A stretch of 64,000 nt of DNA from CATOSP01 sp965237775 (GCA_965237775.1 OZ250155.1:4278001-4342000); one strand, 5' to 3'; numbered from the stretch's first letter, positions 24,366 through 33,875 are shown. Numbers and translations are program-made. The notes: a model not told the origin generated them from the letters alone.

Positions 24366-25634
24366 TTAACCCCTGGACCCAACCTCCACCTGCTCCTGGA
24401 ACCCTCTCCTAACGCTCAAGAGCCACACGGACCCAACCATCCCGACCACCGACCCACCCAACGCCGACGCAAACGACCAGTTCATGCCCACGGAGTCGGC
24501 CACCACTCCTCCCAGCGCGGGTGAGACCGTGCTGCCAAGACCCGCTCCCACGGCCATCAGGGCAAACGCCGCCGAAGAATACTGCACCGGCACGTAGTCC
24601 CCGGCCGACGCCGCGCATATCGTGTACGTCGCCCGCAGCGTCAATCCCATGATCACCGAAGACACTATGAAAGACCCCATACCCGGCAAGAACGCGAAGA
24701 GGGCGAAAGACGTTCCCTGAAGGAAGAACGACAACAGGAACGCTTGAGCCCTCCCCATCCGGTCGGACAACCTCCCCCAGACCACACCGCTGCCCACGCT
24801 CAACACGCCGATAGTGATCAGAAGCTGACCCACAGTGGCCAGGGACACCGCATTTTCACCGGAAAGGTACACTCCGAAGAACGTGCTGAAGATGCTGTTG
24901 GACCAGCCCGAAGTAAAGGCCAATAAAGTAACCAACCAGACCAAGGGAGTCTTGTATGCCTCAATGGGCCAGGAACGGACTCCCTGCCCCCGGGACCGTT
25001 CAGACCGGGCGGACCCCGCGCCATCCCGAGACGGCTCCTTGACCGCGGCCAATGCGGCCAGTCCGATGATGACCACCATCACGCCCAGTCCCTCCCAGGT
25101 GTGCCGCCAACCGTTTTCCATGCTCCTGGCGACCAGGAACGGGACTATAGCCCCAGCTACGATGAAGGCCGCGCTGCCTCCGGCTGACGCGAACCCAGCC
25201 GCCAGGCCGCGGGTGCGCACGGCGAACCATCCTGCCAGCAACCCCATCATTGGTGTAATCGCCGCGCCGCTGGTGAGTCCCATCAACACCATCGCAATCG
25301 CAGCCACCGCATAGTTGGGAGACAGTCCCAACAAGACCATCGCCGCGCCGCCGCCAATGACCCCGCCGCCGATAATGATCCGGCTGCCGTAGCGGGGAGC
25401 AAGCGTCCCGGAAGCCATCGTGCTGCCCATCCTCGCCACCGATGCCATGGTAATCAGCAGTCCCGCTTCGGTGTGGGAGAGATGCAACGCCGCCTCCATG
25501 GAAGGCAGCGTAATGCTATGGGTGTAGTTGGCGAAGCTGGTCCCCAAATTGACCAGGACGGCAATAAGCAGGACCGCCCCGGCCTGGGTGAACACCCATT
25601 CCGGGGCGATGTTGGTTAGTCTTGCTATGCGCAT
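24366..25634 (-). CDS. MFS transporter
   Basis: 422 residues, about 12 membrane helices. LPSMEAALHLSHTEAGLLIT and LAPRYGSR (helix 2-3 loop), plus WGRLSDRMGRAQ between helices 8 and 9, are MFS motif A regions. A cytoplasmic loop rich in Arg and Ser (KEPSRDGAGSARSERSR) divides the halves. The closest group is probably monocarboxylate or aromatic-acid type; the substrate is unknown. ATG start 27 bases from the stop of the epoxide-hydrolase gene upstream. Confidence 0.87.
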   Translation of the reverse strand: MRIARLTNIAPEWVFTQAGAVLLIAVLVNLGTSFANYTHSITLPSMEAALHLSHTEAGLLITMASVARMGSTMASGTLAPRYGSRIIIGGGVIGGGAAMVLLGLSPNYAVAAIAMVLMGLTSGAAITPMMGLLAGWFAVRTRGLAAGFASAGGSAAFIVAGAIVPFLVARSMENGWRHTWEGLGVMVVIIGLAALAAVKEPSRDGAGSARSERSRGQGVRSWPIEAYKTPLVWLVTLLAFTSGWSNSIFSTFFGVYLSGENAVSLATVGQLLITIGVLSVGSGVVWGRLSDRMGRAQAFLLSFFLQGTSFALFAFLPGMGSFIVSSVIMGLTLRATYTICAASAGDYVPVQYSSAAFALMAVGAGLGSTVSPALGGVVADSVGMNWSFASALGGSVVGMVGSVWLLSVRRGFQEQVEVGSRG

Positions 25635-25661
25635 TCGCGGGAAAGGACCGGAGGCGGCCTA

Positions 25662-26822
25662 TTAATTGCGCAGGTCCCTGAAGAAGGCCCTAATGTCCTC
25701 CACCAGCAATTCCGGCTCCTCCATGGCGGCAAAATGGCCGCCTCGGGGCATTTCGGTCCAGCGCCGCAGGTCGTAGGCGCGTTCCGCCCATTCCCTTGGG
25801 GGCCGGCTGATCTCATGGGGGAATACGGCGATGCCGCTGGGCACCTTCATCTTCTGGCCGGCCGCGGGCGACAACGGGTTGCGTTGGGACTCGTAGTAGA
25901 GTCTCGTGGAGGAATTAATCGTCCCGGTTGCCCAGTAGATAGTGACAGTCGTCAACAGTTCATCCTTGGTGTAGCTGCTCTCTACATCCCCGCCACAGTC
26001 GCTCCAGGTGCGGAACTTCTCGACGATCCATGCCGCCAACCCCGCTGGTGAATCGTTCAGTCCATAGGATAGGGTCTGAGGCTTGGTTCCCTGAATGTGG
26101 GAATAGCCTCCCTCGTCTTGCCGCCACTGTTCCCGGTCCGCCACATGTATCTGTTCGGCCTCTGTGAGAGGGGCCATACCGGGTCCGGTGTGGGAGCCCG
26201 CCACGACACCGGACGCGGAAGTCACGTGAATCCCGATCACCTCTTCGGGATAGGTAAATCCCAAATGCGCGGTAACGCTCGCGCCCCAGTCCCCGCCCTG
26301 CGCGGCAAACCGGGAGTAGCCCAATTCGTCACGCATGAGCTTGACCCACAGGTCCCCTACCTTGGCCGGGTTCATGCCCCTTTCGATGGTCATCGAAGAA
26401 AACCCATATCCAGGCATGGACGGGACTACAACGTCGAACGAGTCCTCCGCCCTTCCACCGTGGTTGACTGGGTCGGTCAGTGGCTCGACAACCTTGAGGA
26501 TTTCGAAGACTGTGCTAGGCCAACCGTGGGTGATGACCAGCGGTACGGGGTTGGGTCCTTTTCCCCGTTCGTGGATGAAGTGGATATTCAGCCCCTCGAT
26601 GTCAGTCGTGAAATGGGAAAACCGGTTGATGGCCTCTTCCTGGGCGCGCCAATCAAACTCGGTGCGCCAATACTCCACCAACTCTTTTATGTAGCCCAGG
26701 TTTGAACCGTAATCCCAACCCGAGCCCGGAATCTCATCCGGCCACCGGGTGCGGGCCAACCGGTCTTTCAAGTCCTGGAGTACGGAATCCGGGACATGGA
26801 CCTTGTAGGGTTGTACAGCCAT
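25662..26822 (-). CDS. Epoxide hydrolase (EHN-type alpha/beta hydrolase)
   Basis: 386 residues. It starts with the EHN domain (VPDSVLQDLKDRLARTRWPD, WRTEFDWRAQEEAINRFSHF) that caps this group. HGWP (about 99-102) is the oxyanion motif, QGGDWGA holds the nucleophilic Asp (about 176), PGYGFSS is typical, and the base is His in GGHFAAMEEP (about 369). It opens an epoxide to a diol. GGAGG precedes the ATG. It lies upstream of, and probably in one unit with, the MFS gene. Confidence 0.92.
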   Translation of the reverse strand: MAVQPYKVHVPDSVLQDLKDRLARTRWPDEIPGSGWDYGSNLGYIKELVEYWRTEFDWRAQEEAINRFSHFTTDIEGLNIHFIHERGKGPNPVPLVITHGWPSTVFEILKVVEPLTDPVNHGGRAEDSFDVVVPSMPGYGFSSMTIERGMNPAKVGDLWVKLMRDELGYSRFAAQGGDWGASVTAHLGFTYPEEVIGIHVTSASGVVAGSHTGPGMAPLTEAEQIHVADREQWRQDEGGYSHIQGTKPQTLSYGLNDSPAGLAAWIVEKFRTWSDCGGDVESSYTKDELLTTVTIYWATGTINSSTRLYYESQRNPLSPAAGQKMKVPSGIAVFPHEISRPPREWAERAYDLRRWTEMPRGGHFAAMEEPELLVEDIRAFFRDLRN

Positions 26823-26897
26823 GTTCGATGGCCTCCTCTATTCGGTGGCTAGGGATTAGTGGTCAGTGAGGAGCGACAAGGGTGCGCTGAGTCTTGG

Positions 26898-28727
26898 TCA
26901 GTGGCCCCCGGCCACATGGTTCGCCCAGGGACGGCCTTCCCGCAAACGGTCGACTTCGTCGGGGTTGGTCAAGGGAGCGAGACAAATCCCATTCATGCAT
27001 ACGTACAGGGCCGGTTCCCCGCTAGTGGGAAATCCCAGCTCGGCGATACGGTCGCCGTCACCGCTGGGACTCAGATGCTCGACCACTGTGTATGGCGCAT
27101 ACAACCTGCCAATGGATCTCCTCAACTGAGCAGTCGCGCCGTCTGAAGGGTCTCCCACCAACGCCATGTGTACCGGGCCGCTTTCCAACATGTCCCAGGC
27201 TCGCCCCCAGGCCGAACCGGCGGGAAGGAACAGGTCTTCTTCGTCATCCTCCATCCGGCGGCGTCCAGGGTCACCGGGATAGGCGGAATCCACGCCTAAA
27301 TTACTTGAATGACTCAACCCCGGAGCAACAGTCTTGAACGCTTCTAACGTGTCCCGCGCGTCCCGCATGTACGAATCTTCGCCGGTCAACTGCCACAGCC
27401 TGATAAGCGCTTCGGCCATCCAGGAATTTTCCAACAACTGGAATTCGACCAAAGTATTAACGCCTGCGACACCGCTTCCTTCGGAGACGTCGCGGAATCC
27501 AGCCTGAGAGTCAAAGAAAGCGTCGCGAGCGCATTGGACGATCTCCACACTCCGGTCGAGATAAACTCTTCGGCCCGTGACCTGGTAGAGGTCCAGAATG
27601 GACCGCGCCGCCTGCACCTGGTCCACCAGGTAAATTTGCGGCTGATTGCTTCCGGCCACTATGTGCCCCATCCCCCGGCCCGGATTCCAACAGTCGGCCC
27701 ATAGCCGGTCAAGGGTCCGTACTGCGGTTTCAAGGTAGCGCCCGGAGTCCAGCACACTATGAGCTTGGATCAGAGCTCTGGCGGCCGCCGCGTTCCAATC
27801 AGCGTAGAACGTCTTGTCGATGGATGGAGCGCGGTCTGGTGTCCTGTCTTTCCAAGGAAGACGGTAATACTCTTCGCCCGCATCCTGGCTGGCGTAGAAC
27901 AGTCCTTCGCTTGGGTCGTACAACTTGCCCAGCAGATAATCGGTGGCCCCGGTAGCCGCGTCACGGTACGTCCTTTGGCCGGTGACTTGGAACGCTTCCA
28001 GATACGCGGTGGCCAATCCCGCATTAGTCAAGACCATCTTTTCGTAATGCGGTACCTTCCAATCTCGAGACACCGAGTACCGGAAGAAGCCCTGGTCACA
28101 CCGGTCGTAAAGACCCAACACCATTCCGTCGAGGGTTGTCGTGACCATGTGGAGATAATTTAGGTCTCCCGTGTGACTATACCTGGCGAGGAGAAACTCC
28201 AACCCCTCCCAAGGGGGCTGTTTCGGCTCCTTGCCGAACCCGCCGAATTCGGGATCATAAAGTCCCTTGAGAGTCTCCATGACTCGCTGAACCGGGGAAT
28301 CCTCCGGGCCCGTCCGAGGATTCGAGACCATCGAGTAATTGGTGTCGTCAGTTGCAACCCCAGGCCGGACCGCCGACGGATACCCCTCGCTTATTTCCTG
28401 CAACACGGGGAGTAGCGCGTCGGGCGGGGTGTAGATCCGCCCGGTGATTAGCGTACCTTCGTGGTCGAGAATGGCCAGGGAAGGATAGCCGCCCTGGTTG
28501 TAGCGGCGGGAGACGTCGGGCCTCTGGTCCACGTCCACCCGGACCGGAATGAAGCTGGAGTTGATCAGATCGACTATGCGAGGGTCGGAGTAGGAGGTCT
28601 CGTCCATGACGTGACACCAGTGACACCAGGTCGCTCCTAGCGTGAGCAGCACCGGTTTTTGCGAGTCTTCGGAAGCGCGAAATACCTGCTCCCCCCAATC
28701 TTGCCACTGGATGGGGTTTCCTGTCAT
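26898..28727 (-). CDS. DUF255 thioredoxin-fold / six-hairpin glycosidase-like protein
   Basis: 609 residues. The N-terminal thioredoxin-like domain has TWCHWCHVMDETSY (about 33-46, CxxC active-site type). The rest is an (alpha/alpha)6 toroid as in N-acylglucosamine 2-epimerases (QPPWEGLEFLLARYS, VPHYEKMVLTNAGLATAYLE, WNAAAARALIQA, LVEFQLLENSWMAEALIRLW). Family proteins (YyaL, SPATA20) are normally about 680 residues; this one lacks part of the usual N-terminal segment. The role is unknown. ATG start; the CMD-family gene ends 45 bases upstream. Confidence 0.9.
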   Translation of the reverse strand: MTGNPIQWQDWGEQVFRASEDSQKPVLLTLGATWCHWCHVMDETSYSDPRIVDLINSSFIPVRVDVDQRPDVSRRYNQGGYPSLAILDHEGTLITGRIYTPPDALLPVLQEISEGYPSAVRPGVATDDTNYSMVSNPRTGPEDSPVQRVMETLKGLYDPEFGGFGKEPKQPPWEGLEFLLARYSHTGDLNYLHMVTTTLDGMVLGLYDRCDQGFFRYSVSRDWKVPHYEKMVLTNAGLATAYLEAFQVTGQRTYRDAATGATDYLLGKLYDPSEGLFYASQDAGEEYYRLPWKDRTPDRAPSIDKTFYADWNAAAARALIQAHSVLDSGRYLETAVRTLDRLWADCWNPGRGMGHIVAGSNQPQIYLVDQVQAARSILDLYQVTGRRVYLDRSVEIVQCARDAFFDSQAGFRDVSEGSGVAGVNTLVEFQLLENSWMAEALIRLWQLTGEDSYMRDARDTLEAFKTVAPGLSHSSNLGVDSAYPGDPGRRRMEDDEEDLFLPAGSAWGRAWDMLESGPVHMALVGDPSDGATAQLRRSIGRLYAPYTVVEHLSPSGDGDRIAELGFPTSGEPALYVCMNGICLAPLTNPDEVDRLREGRPWANHVAGGH

Positions 28728-28772
28728 ACGGAATGACCCTCCGCTATTTCGACTTGATGGGGGCCTATTGGC

Positions 28773-29330
28773 CTAGACGGGGAGCTCAGGTTCGGTGCGG
28801 TCGGCGGGGAGGTCGATCATGAAGGTGTTGGCGTTGAAGGCTAGAAGCGCATAATAGCCCATGAGGTTGACCAAGTTCGTAAGCCCATGAACGCCGAATT
28901 GGGCCACCGCGGCCTGATAGCTGGCGTCGCTAACTCGGTGGGTGCGGTAGAAGTCCCTACCCAGGTTGACCACCGCGGCTTCGTCGGCGGCGAGGCTGGG
29001 CAGGTCACTCTTGTCGCGCATGGCGTCGACCAGGGCATCGCTCAGACCTTCGCGTCGGCCCGAGGCCGCATGGGCATTCCAAATGTACTGGCAGTCAAGC
29101 TCCCGAGCTGTTACCAGCATCGCCAACTCCTGCAACTTGCCCGGAAGACCCGACCCCTGGCGCAGATACGCCGACAGGTTGTTCGCCCGCTTGGCCATCT
29201 CCGGACTGTTTAGAGTAACCGTGCCGGGGCCGGTAGCCGGTGGGCCACCTCTCTCCTGGACCAATTCGTCGAAGGCCGCTCGGTACTGTTCCGGGACGCT
29301 TTCTCTCGATGGGACCGGTGCTCGTGCCAT
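28773..29330 (-). CDS. Carboxymuconolactone decarboxylase family protein
   Basis: 185 residues from MARAPVPSRESVPEQ, which has AAGGAGA upstream; the frame extends 22 codons further without a ribosome site. LQELAMLVTARELDCQYIWNAHAASGRREG (about 71-100) is the family helix with Glu and His kept and no CxxC. YRTHRVSDASYQAAVAQFG and NLVNLMGYYALLAFNAN follow. It is related to the protein at 12786-13334. It is the first gene of a minus-strand run with DUF255, epoxide hydrolase and MFS genes. Confidence 0.85.
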   Translation of the reverse strand: MARAPVPSRESVPEQYRAAFDELVQERGGPPATGPGTVTLNSPEMAKRANNLSAYLRQGSGLPGKLQELAMLVTARELDCQYIWNAHAASGRREGLSDALVDAMRDKSDLPSLAADEAAVVNLGRDFYRTHRVSDASYQAAVAQFGVHGLTNLVNLMGYYALLAFNANTFMIDLPADRTEPELPV

Positions 29331-29534
29331 AGCTGTCTCCTTCTCTACTGTGTAGTCTGCCAGGTTGGCCAACAGATGCGGACGATTAGGCCGCATTGCG
29401 TTTGAATCTGGTGGGCCGCCACTAAGTTACCCGGCGCTCCATACGTTGTCAATGATGACCTTAGAGAGTCGTCAGGAACTCATAAGTCCAGGTCTGAGCG
29501 GGGGGTTCCGCCCGGTGTTGTACAGGCTATCGAA

Positions 29535-30752
29535 TCACGATCCCGGCCGGTCCGCCTTGGGCAGAAACACTCCCGCCGCCAACAGAGTGCTGGACGCCGC
29601 GCAGCAGATGAGGAAGCCCGCGGTAAAACTTCCCAGGAGGTCGCGCAGGACTCCCACCACTATCGGCGAAATGAACATGGCCGCGCCGGAAAAGGTCAGC
29701 AGAGAACCCCAGATGACCGCCACTTTCCTCGGGTCCCCCTTCGCAACTGCCATCGTGGTCGACAACAGAGTGGGCACATATAGCCAGGAACCTATCCCAA
29801 CGACCAACAGGGACGCGTAGATTGCAAAGTTGGTCGAAAATAAGAAGGTCCCGAGTCCACCTGCAATTACCATGACACCCGGCAAAATCAGGTAGCTGCG
29901 CGGTGTACCAACCCGCAATGGGAGGAACGCCCCCAGGAGGACCGCGAAGACTCCCACGAACGGCAGCAGGCCCGTGATGAGTCCCGCTCCTTCCGGCGTC
30001 ATCCCCCTGACCTCGGTGTAAAACGTCGGGAGCCATCCGCTTAAGGACGTGTACTGGACCAAGACACCCGCGTCGGCGGCAAGCAGAAGTATGATCGCCC
30101 TGTCTCTGAGAACCCCGCCTATCTCGCGGACCGGCATTCCGGTTACGACGGCGGTCTCTCCGGTGCGCGACCTGCCCAGCAGGCTCCAAAGCGCCGCTCC
30201 GCTGACTCCAAATACGCCGTATAAACTCAACGCCTCCTGCCAACCCACCAGTCCCGATAGTGGCGCCGCGGTCGATACCGAAAAGGCGATCCCGAGACTC
30301 AACATAGCGGTGTTCAGGCCGTTCATCACCAGGACTTCTTTAGGTTTGAACCACTGCATCAACAGCGGACCCGTGGCAATTAGCAACAACGCCGCGCCCA
30401 GGCCGTACAACAATCTCAGACCCAGCAGGACCGGGAAATTCGGGGCGAAAGCGGAGAACACGACCATGCCCACCATCCACCAACCCAGGGTGAAGGTCGT
30501 CCGGACCCCCAACCTGACCGTGATGACCCCACCGGGCAATCCCACCGCGGAAGCGACAAGCAACGGCAAGGAGACCAGAAAACCAGCCGTCGCCCGGGAG
30601 ATGCCATAGTCACCGATAATGTTTAACAAGATCGGAGAGGCGGAGAACATGCTCACGCCAATGGAGAAGTGGGAAGCCAGCGCGAGGGCCGCGATGACGT
30701 ACCTGTAGGAGCTGAATTGAAGGGGCTTGGTCTGGGAAATGCCGGATGTCAT
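29535..30752 (-). CDS. MFS transporter, possibly part of the lar cluster
   Basis: 405 residues with 12 predicted helices and a cytoplasmic loop (GRSRTGETAVVTGMPVREIG). SIGVSMFSASPILLNIIGDYG and GFLVSLPLLVASAVGLPGG resemble the cyanate/nitrate-type (CynX-like) branch. Its ATG is only 6 bases after the larB stop, so it is almost certainly cotranscribed with larE and larB. It could import the substrate of a nickel-pincer enzyme; that is inference. Confidence 0.85.
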   Translation of the reverse strand: MTSGISQTKPLQFSSYRYVIAALALASHFSIGVSMFSASPILLNIIGDYGISRATAGFLVSLPLLVASAVGLPGGVITVRLGVRTTFTLGWWMVGMVVFSAFAPNFPVLLGLRLLYGLGAALLLIATGPLLMQWFKPKEVLVMNGLNTAMLSLGIAFSVSTAAPLSGLVGWQEALSLYGVFGVSGAALWSLLGRSRTGETAVVTGMPVREIGGVLRDRAIILLLAADAGVLVQYTSLSGWLPTFYTEVRGMTPEGAGLITGLLPFVGVFAVLLGAFLPLRVGTPRSYLILPGVMVIAGGLGTFLFSTNFAIYASLLVVGIGSWLYVPTLLSTTMAVAKGDPRKVAVIWGSLLTFSGAAMFISPIVVGVLRDLLGSFTAGFLICCAASSTLLAAGVFLPKADRPGS

Positions 30753-30758
30753 CCCAAA

Positions 30759-31505
30759 CTACTGCTGACTGCCGTCTACGGCGTGATACCCCCGGACTAT
30801 CATTGCAGCCAGGTATCCGGCCCCGAATCCATTGTCGATGTTCACCACGCCGACTCCGGGAGCGCATCCGTTCAACATCGCGAGTAACGCGGCCAGCCCC
30901 TGGAAGCTTGCCCCGTAACCCACGCTGGTGGGCACGGCGATAACCGGGACGTCCACCAAACCGCCGACCACCGAGGGAAGCGCGCCCTCCATACCGGCCA
31001 CGGCGATCACCACCTTGGCGCGTTCCAGCGCCGGGCGCTGGTCCAACAGTCTGTGAATTCCCGCAACGCCGACGTCGAATGCTTTTTCGACCCCACAGCC
31101 CATGAGTTCCGCGGTCAACGTGGCCTCGGTGGCAACGGGCAAGTCGGCGGTCCCAGCACACAGCACCAGGACGCCCGAAATTGTTTTTGCCCCATCATTC
31201 CGGTCGACGTACACGGCCCTGGCCGTCTCACAGTACTGGGCGTCTGGGACCGTGGCTTTCACAGCCGAGTAAGCTTCGACGCTGGCGCGAGTAACGAGCA
31301 CTACGCTCGATTGTTGCAACAGAGCATCGACTATCCTGGCCACCTGCTCCGGGGTCTTACCTTCGCCGAAGACCACCTCCGGGAACCCTTTTCGTAGGGC
31401 GCGGTGGTGGTCCACTTTGGCGAATTCGAGGTCCTCGTAAGGGAGGTCCCGCAGCAACCGCATCACGTCATCCAGTGGAACGCTGCCGTCACGGTACAGG
31501 CGCAA
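30759..31505 (-). CDS. larB: Pyridinium-3,5-biscarboxylic acid mononucleotide synthase LarB
   Basis: Carboxylates and hydrolyses nicotinic acid adenine dinucleotide to make P2CMN, the first step of the nickel-pincer nucleotide cofactor. The hallmark LPYEDLEFAKVDHHRALRKG and FPEVVFGEGKTP (about 20-52) precedes a PurE-like AIRC domain: VLCAGTADLPVATEA, DVGVAGIHR, VVIAVAGMEGALPSVV, DVPVIAVPTSVGYG and NIDNGFGAGY. The first standard start is TTG at 31505, but coding similarity begins about nine codons earlier, where AAGGAG is 7 bases from an ATC at 31532. larE lies about 105 bases upstream. Confidence 0.93.
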   Translation of the reverse strand: MRLYRDGSVPLDDVMRLLRDLPYEDLEFAKVDHHRALRKGFPEVVFGEGKTPEQVARIVDALLQQSSVVLVTRASVEAYSAVKATVPDAQYCETARAVYVDRNDGAKTISGVLVLCAGTADLPVATEATLTAELMGCGVEKAFDVGVAGIHRLLDQRPALERAKVVIAVAGMEGALPSVVGGLVDVPVIAVPTSVGYGASFQGLAALLAMLNGCAPGVGVVNIDNGFGAGYLAAMIVRGYHAVDGSQQ

Positions 31506-31610
31506 AATCTCCCTGAGGCGGCTCTCGTCGATGAGGTTACTCCTTAGAGATGGTTGCGGAAATGGCTGCGCGCTACCATTGGGGCGAGATAGAAGTCGGA
31601 AGACAGAGCT

Positions 31611-32477
31611 TTACGGACCGGCTCCGGTGGACTTCGCCCGCTTGCTGAGGACTTCGTTCATGCTCCCGGATCGGAACCCGTCCAGGTCAAGCGTCACGTA
31701 TGAATAGCCGATTGACCGGAAGTGCATGGTGATCCCGTTGCGGAGGTCCTCGTCAAGAAGCGCCGGGAAATCGCTTAAAGGTATCTCGATGCGCGCAACG
31801 GTCCCGTGATGCCGGACTCGTAGCTGACCAAAACCCAGACCGCGCAAGTATTCTTCCGCGCTGGCGATCTGGTTGAGGGCTTCAACCGAAACGGGTGTGC
31901 CGTATGGAATTCGAGAGGATAGGCACGCCTGGGCTGGCTTATCCCACGTTGGCAGGTCCATCGCCTTGGAGAGTGAACGAATCTCGGCCTTGGACAACTG
32001 CGCCTCGACCATAGGGCTTCGGACTCCGTATTGCTTGGCCGCGTTCTGGCCGGGCCTGAAATCGCCAAGGTCGTCGGTGTTTGTGCCGTTGGCCACCCAA
32101 TCGAACCCTTCTTCCGAAGCGGTCCGGTTGATGTGGGTATAGAGTTCATCTTTGCAGAAGAAGCAGCGGTTTGGGTTGTTGGCCAAGTAATCGGCCCGCT
32201 CCACCTCTTTGGTCTGGACAACCCTGTGGTTAAGGCCCAGTTTTTCGGCCAAGGCGATAGCGTCCCGCAACTCAGACGGCGCGAGACTCGGAGACTCAGC
32301 GGTGAGGGCCATGCTTCGGTAACCCAACACCTGGTGGGAGACCGCCGCCAGAAATGCGCTGTCCACCCCACCAGAGTAGGCCACTATGACGGACCCCATA
32401 TCCTCAAGGATGGACTTCAAAAGTCCCATCTTATCTTCGGAAACGATTGTGTCCTCAGACAGGGAAGGGGATGTCAT
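31611..32477 (-). CDS. larE: ATP-dependent sacrificial sulfur transferase LarE
   Basis: 288 residues. It adenylates P2CMN and donates its own Cys sulfur, giving P2TMN for the nickel-pincer cofactor. PP-loop SGGVDSA at 35-41; the sacrificial Cys185 lies in PAQACLSSRIPYG, matching Cys176 of the Lactobacillus enzyme. NRCFFCKDELY and GTNTDDLGDFRPG are conserved. ATG at 32477 is chosen because GCAGGAGGAAGC ends just before it; the frame runs 16 codons further. First gene of larE-larB-MFS. larC and larA are not in the window. Confidence 0.93.
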   Translation of the reverse strand: MTSPSLSEDTIVSEDKMGLLKSILEDMGSVIVAYSGGVDSAFLAAVSHQVLGYRSMALTAESPSLAPSELRDAIALAEKLGLNHRVVQTKEVERADYLANNPNRCFFCKDELYTHINRTASEEGFDWVANGTNTDDLGDFRPGQNAAKQYGVRSPMVEAQLSKAEIRSLSKAMDLPTWDKPAQACLSSRIPYGTPVSVEALNQIASAEEYLRGLGFGQLRVRHHGTVARIEIPLSDFPALLDEDLRNGITMHFRSIGYSYVTLDLDGFRSGSMNEVLSKRAKSTGAGP

Positions 32478-32555
32478 AGCTTCCTCCTGCAAGACCCATA
32501 AACCGGCGGAGTCCGGTGCTTGCATCGCACCGTTGTTGATCGACTATTGCAAATC

Positions 32556-32571
32556 TGGAGCCGGTGAGGGG
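32556..32571. repeat. att-like copy of the tRNA-Thr 3' end (distal end of element)
   Basis: TGGAGCCGGTGAGGGG is identical to 35143-35158, the CCA-acceptor-T-stem end of tRNA-Thr on the minus strand. The next ten bases also match at seven positions. It marks the far junction of a 2.6-kb integrated element. Confidence 0.8.
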
Positions 32572-32685
32572 TGTCAAACCCCACCCCATTTCGTGCCTAA
32601 ATCGGTGGAGATTGCGCACCGCGCATACCATTTTATGGCCCATCCTGATGGGGGATACCCTGCACGATGGCCAGTTTGTCGCCGG

Positions 32686-33804
32686 TCATGGGAGGCTATT
32701 CTTGCCTCCGTTCAAGTCCTTCAACCGTACACCATCGGAGTTCTTCCAATGGTATAGGGCATTGGCTCCCTGCCCCATGACAAAGCTAGACGCACCGGAC
32801 GGTGAGTCGAATCGGTGGTCTTGAGTGAGACGGTATACTCGGCCATCGTCTACGATGAAACCGTCCCTTAACATGGTCTGTCTAAATTCGGATAATGAGC
32901 GTGAGATTGAAGTTACTTCCTCCTTCACAACCTGAGACCCGGCTAGTAACAGGAAACCTTCGTCATCCTGGCGGGCCTGTGCCTGTACTCCTGTCCTATT
33001 TTTCAGGAACAGGTACCAGGGAAACGCTGGTATTTCCACCGGCGCAACTTGCACGTCCTCCACGCTAGCATCCGGGGGTTGTTCGTTCCCACGCTCCAAA
33101 GCGGACTTTAGCCGGGCGTCAATGATGTCTTTGACAAACTGGGCAAATGCCTGCTGAACGACTGGGGCGAACTGCTCGATGCGGGACTTAGTTCTGACGC
33201 CCGGATAGTCGATGCGATTCAGGACGAAACGCACGAACTCATCGCAAGGCCCCTTCATCTCTTCGCCAAGAACCCGCTTGACCTCGTTGGTGTACTTGAG
33301 TTCGCGAGCGGCCTCGATGGTCTCTACAACGTTGAAGTTGTCCTTATGAAACTGTTTGAGCTGGTCGACCTGTGTGTCGGTGAAGTTAAGAATGTCGAAT
33401 TCAAAGAAGGGCTTCTTGTCCATTTCCTTGGGCTCATCGAGATCTGAGAAAAATCGGTAGACAATGCCATCGGTCAAAATGCCGAACCGGGTATTGGTGG
33501 CGGCGAAGTAGCGGAAGAGTTGGGACTCCTGTTCCACCTTCAGAATAGTGCCGTACTTCTTGGCTTCGATGAGCATGATCGGCTGCCCGTTCTGGAGCAG
33601 GGCGTAATCAACCTTTTCGCCCTTTCTATTCCCAAAGTCTGCGGTAAACTCAGGGACAACCTCCAACGGGTCAAAAATATTGTAGCCCAACATCTCAATA
33701 AAGGGCAGTACGAGCGCGTTCTTAGTGGCCTCTTCAGTTTGCAGGTGGTCAAGCCGCCTGGCAAATCTTCCGGAACGGGTCCGTACATCGTCTATGAAGT
33801 CCAT
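32686..33804 (-). CDS. Orphan HsdR_N (type I restriction R N-terminal) / DUF4357 protein
   Basis: 372 residues from the ATG with GAGGTG 6 bases upstream; a GTG at 33813 is inside that site. The N-terminal domain is the PD-(D/E)xK nuclease of type I restriction R subunits: Asp66 (KVDYALL), Glu80 and Lys82 (LIEAKK). A helical middle (180-250) follows. The last 60 residues look like DUF4357 (SSFVMGQGANALYHWKNSDG). There is no helicase, hsdM or hsdS nearby. It lies in a tRNA-bounded element, so a solitary defence nuclease or an anti-element factor is possible. Confidence 0.82.
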   Translation of the reverse strand: MDFIDDVRTRSGRFARRLDHLQTEEATKNALVLPFIEMLGYNIFDPLEVVPEFTADFGNRKGEKVDYALLQNGQPIMLIEAKKYGTILKVEQESQLFRYFAATNTRFGILTDGIVYRFFSDLDEPKEMDKKPFFEFDILNFTDTQVDQLKQFHKDNFNVVETIEAARELKYTNEVKRVLGEEMKGPCDEFVRFVLNRIDYPGVRTKSRIEQFAPVVQQAFAQFVKDIIDARLKSALERGNEQPPDASVEDVQVAPVEIPAFPWYLFLKNRTGVQAQARQDDEGFLLLAGSQVVKEEVTSISRSLSEFRQTMLRDGFIVDDGRVYRLTQDHRFDSPSGASSFVMGQGANALYHWKNSDGVRLKDLNGGKNSLP

Positions 33805-33875
33805 CGCAAACACCTCGTCTATTTGGGTACCTATCTTCGCCCTGCGTCAGGCTGGGTTGGTGAAGTTGGGGGCGG

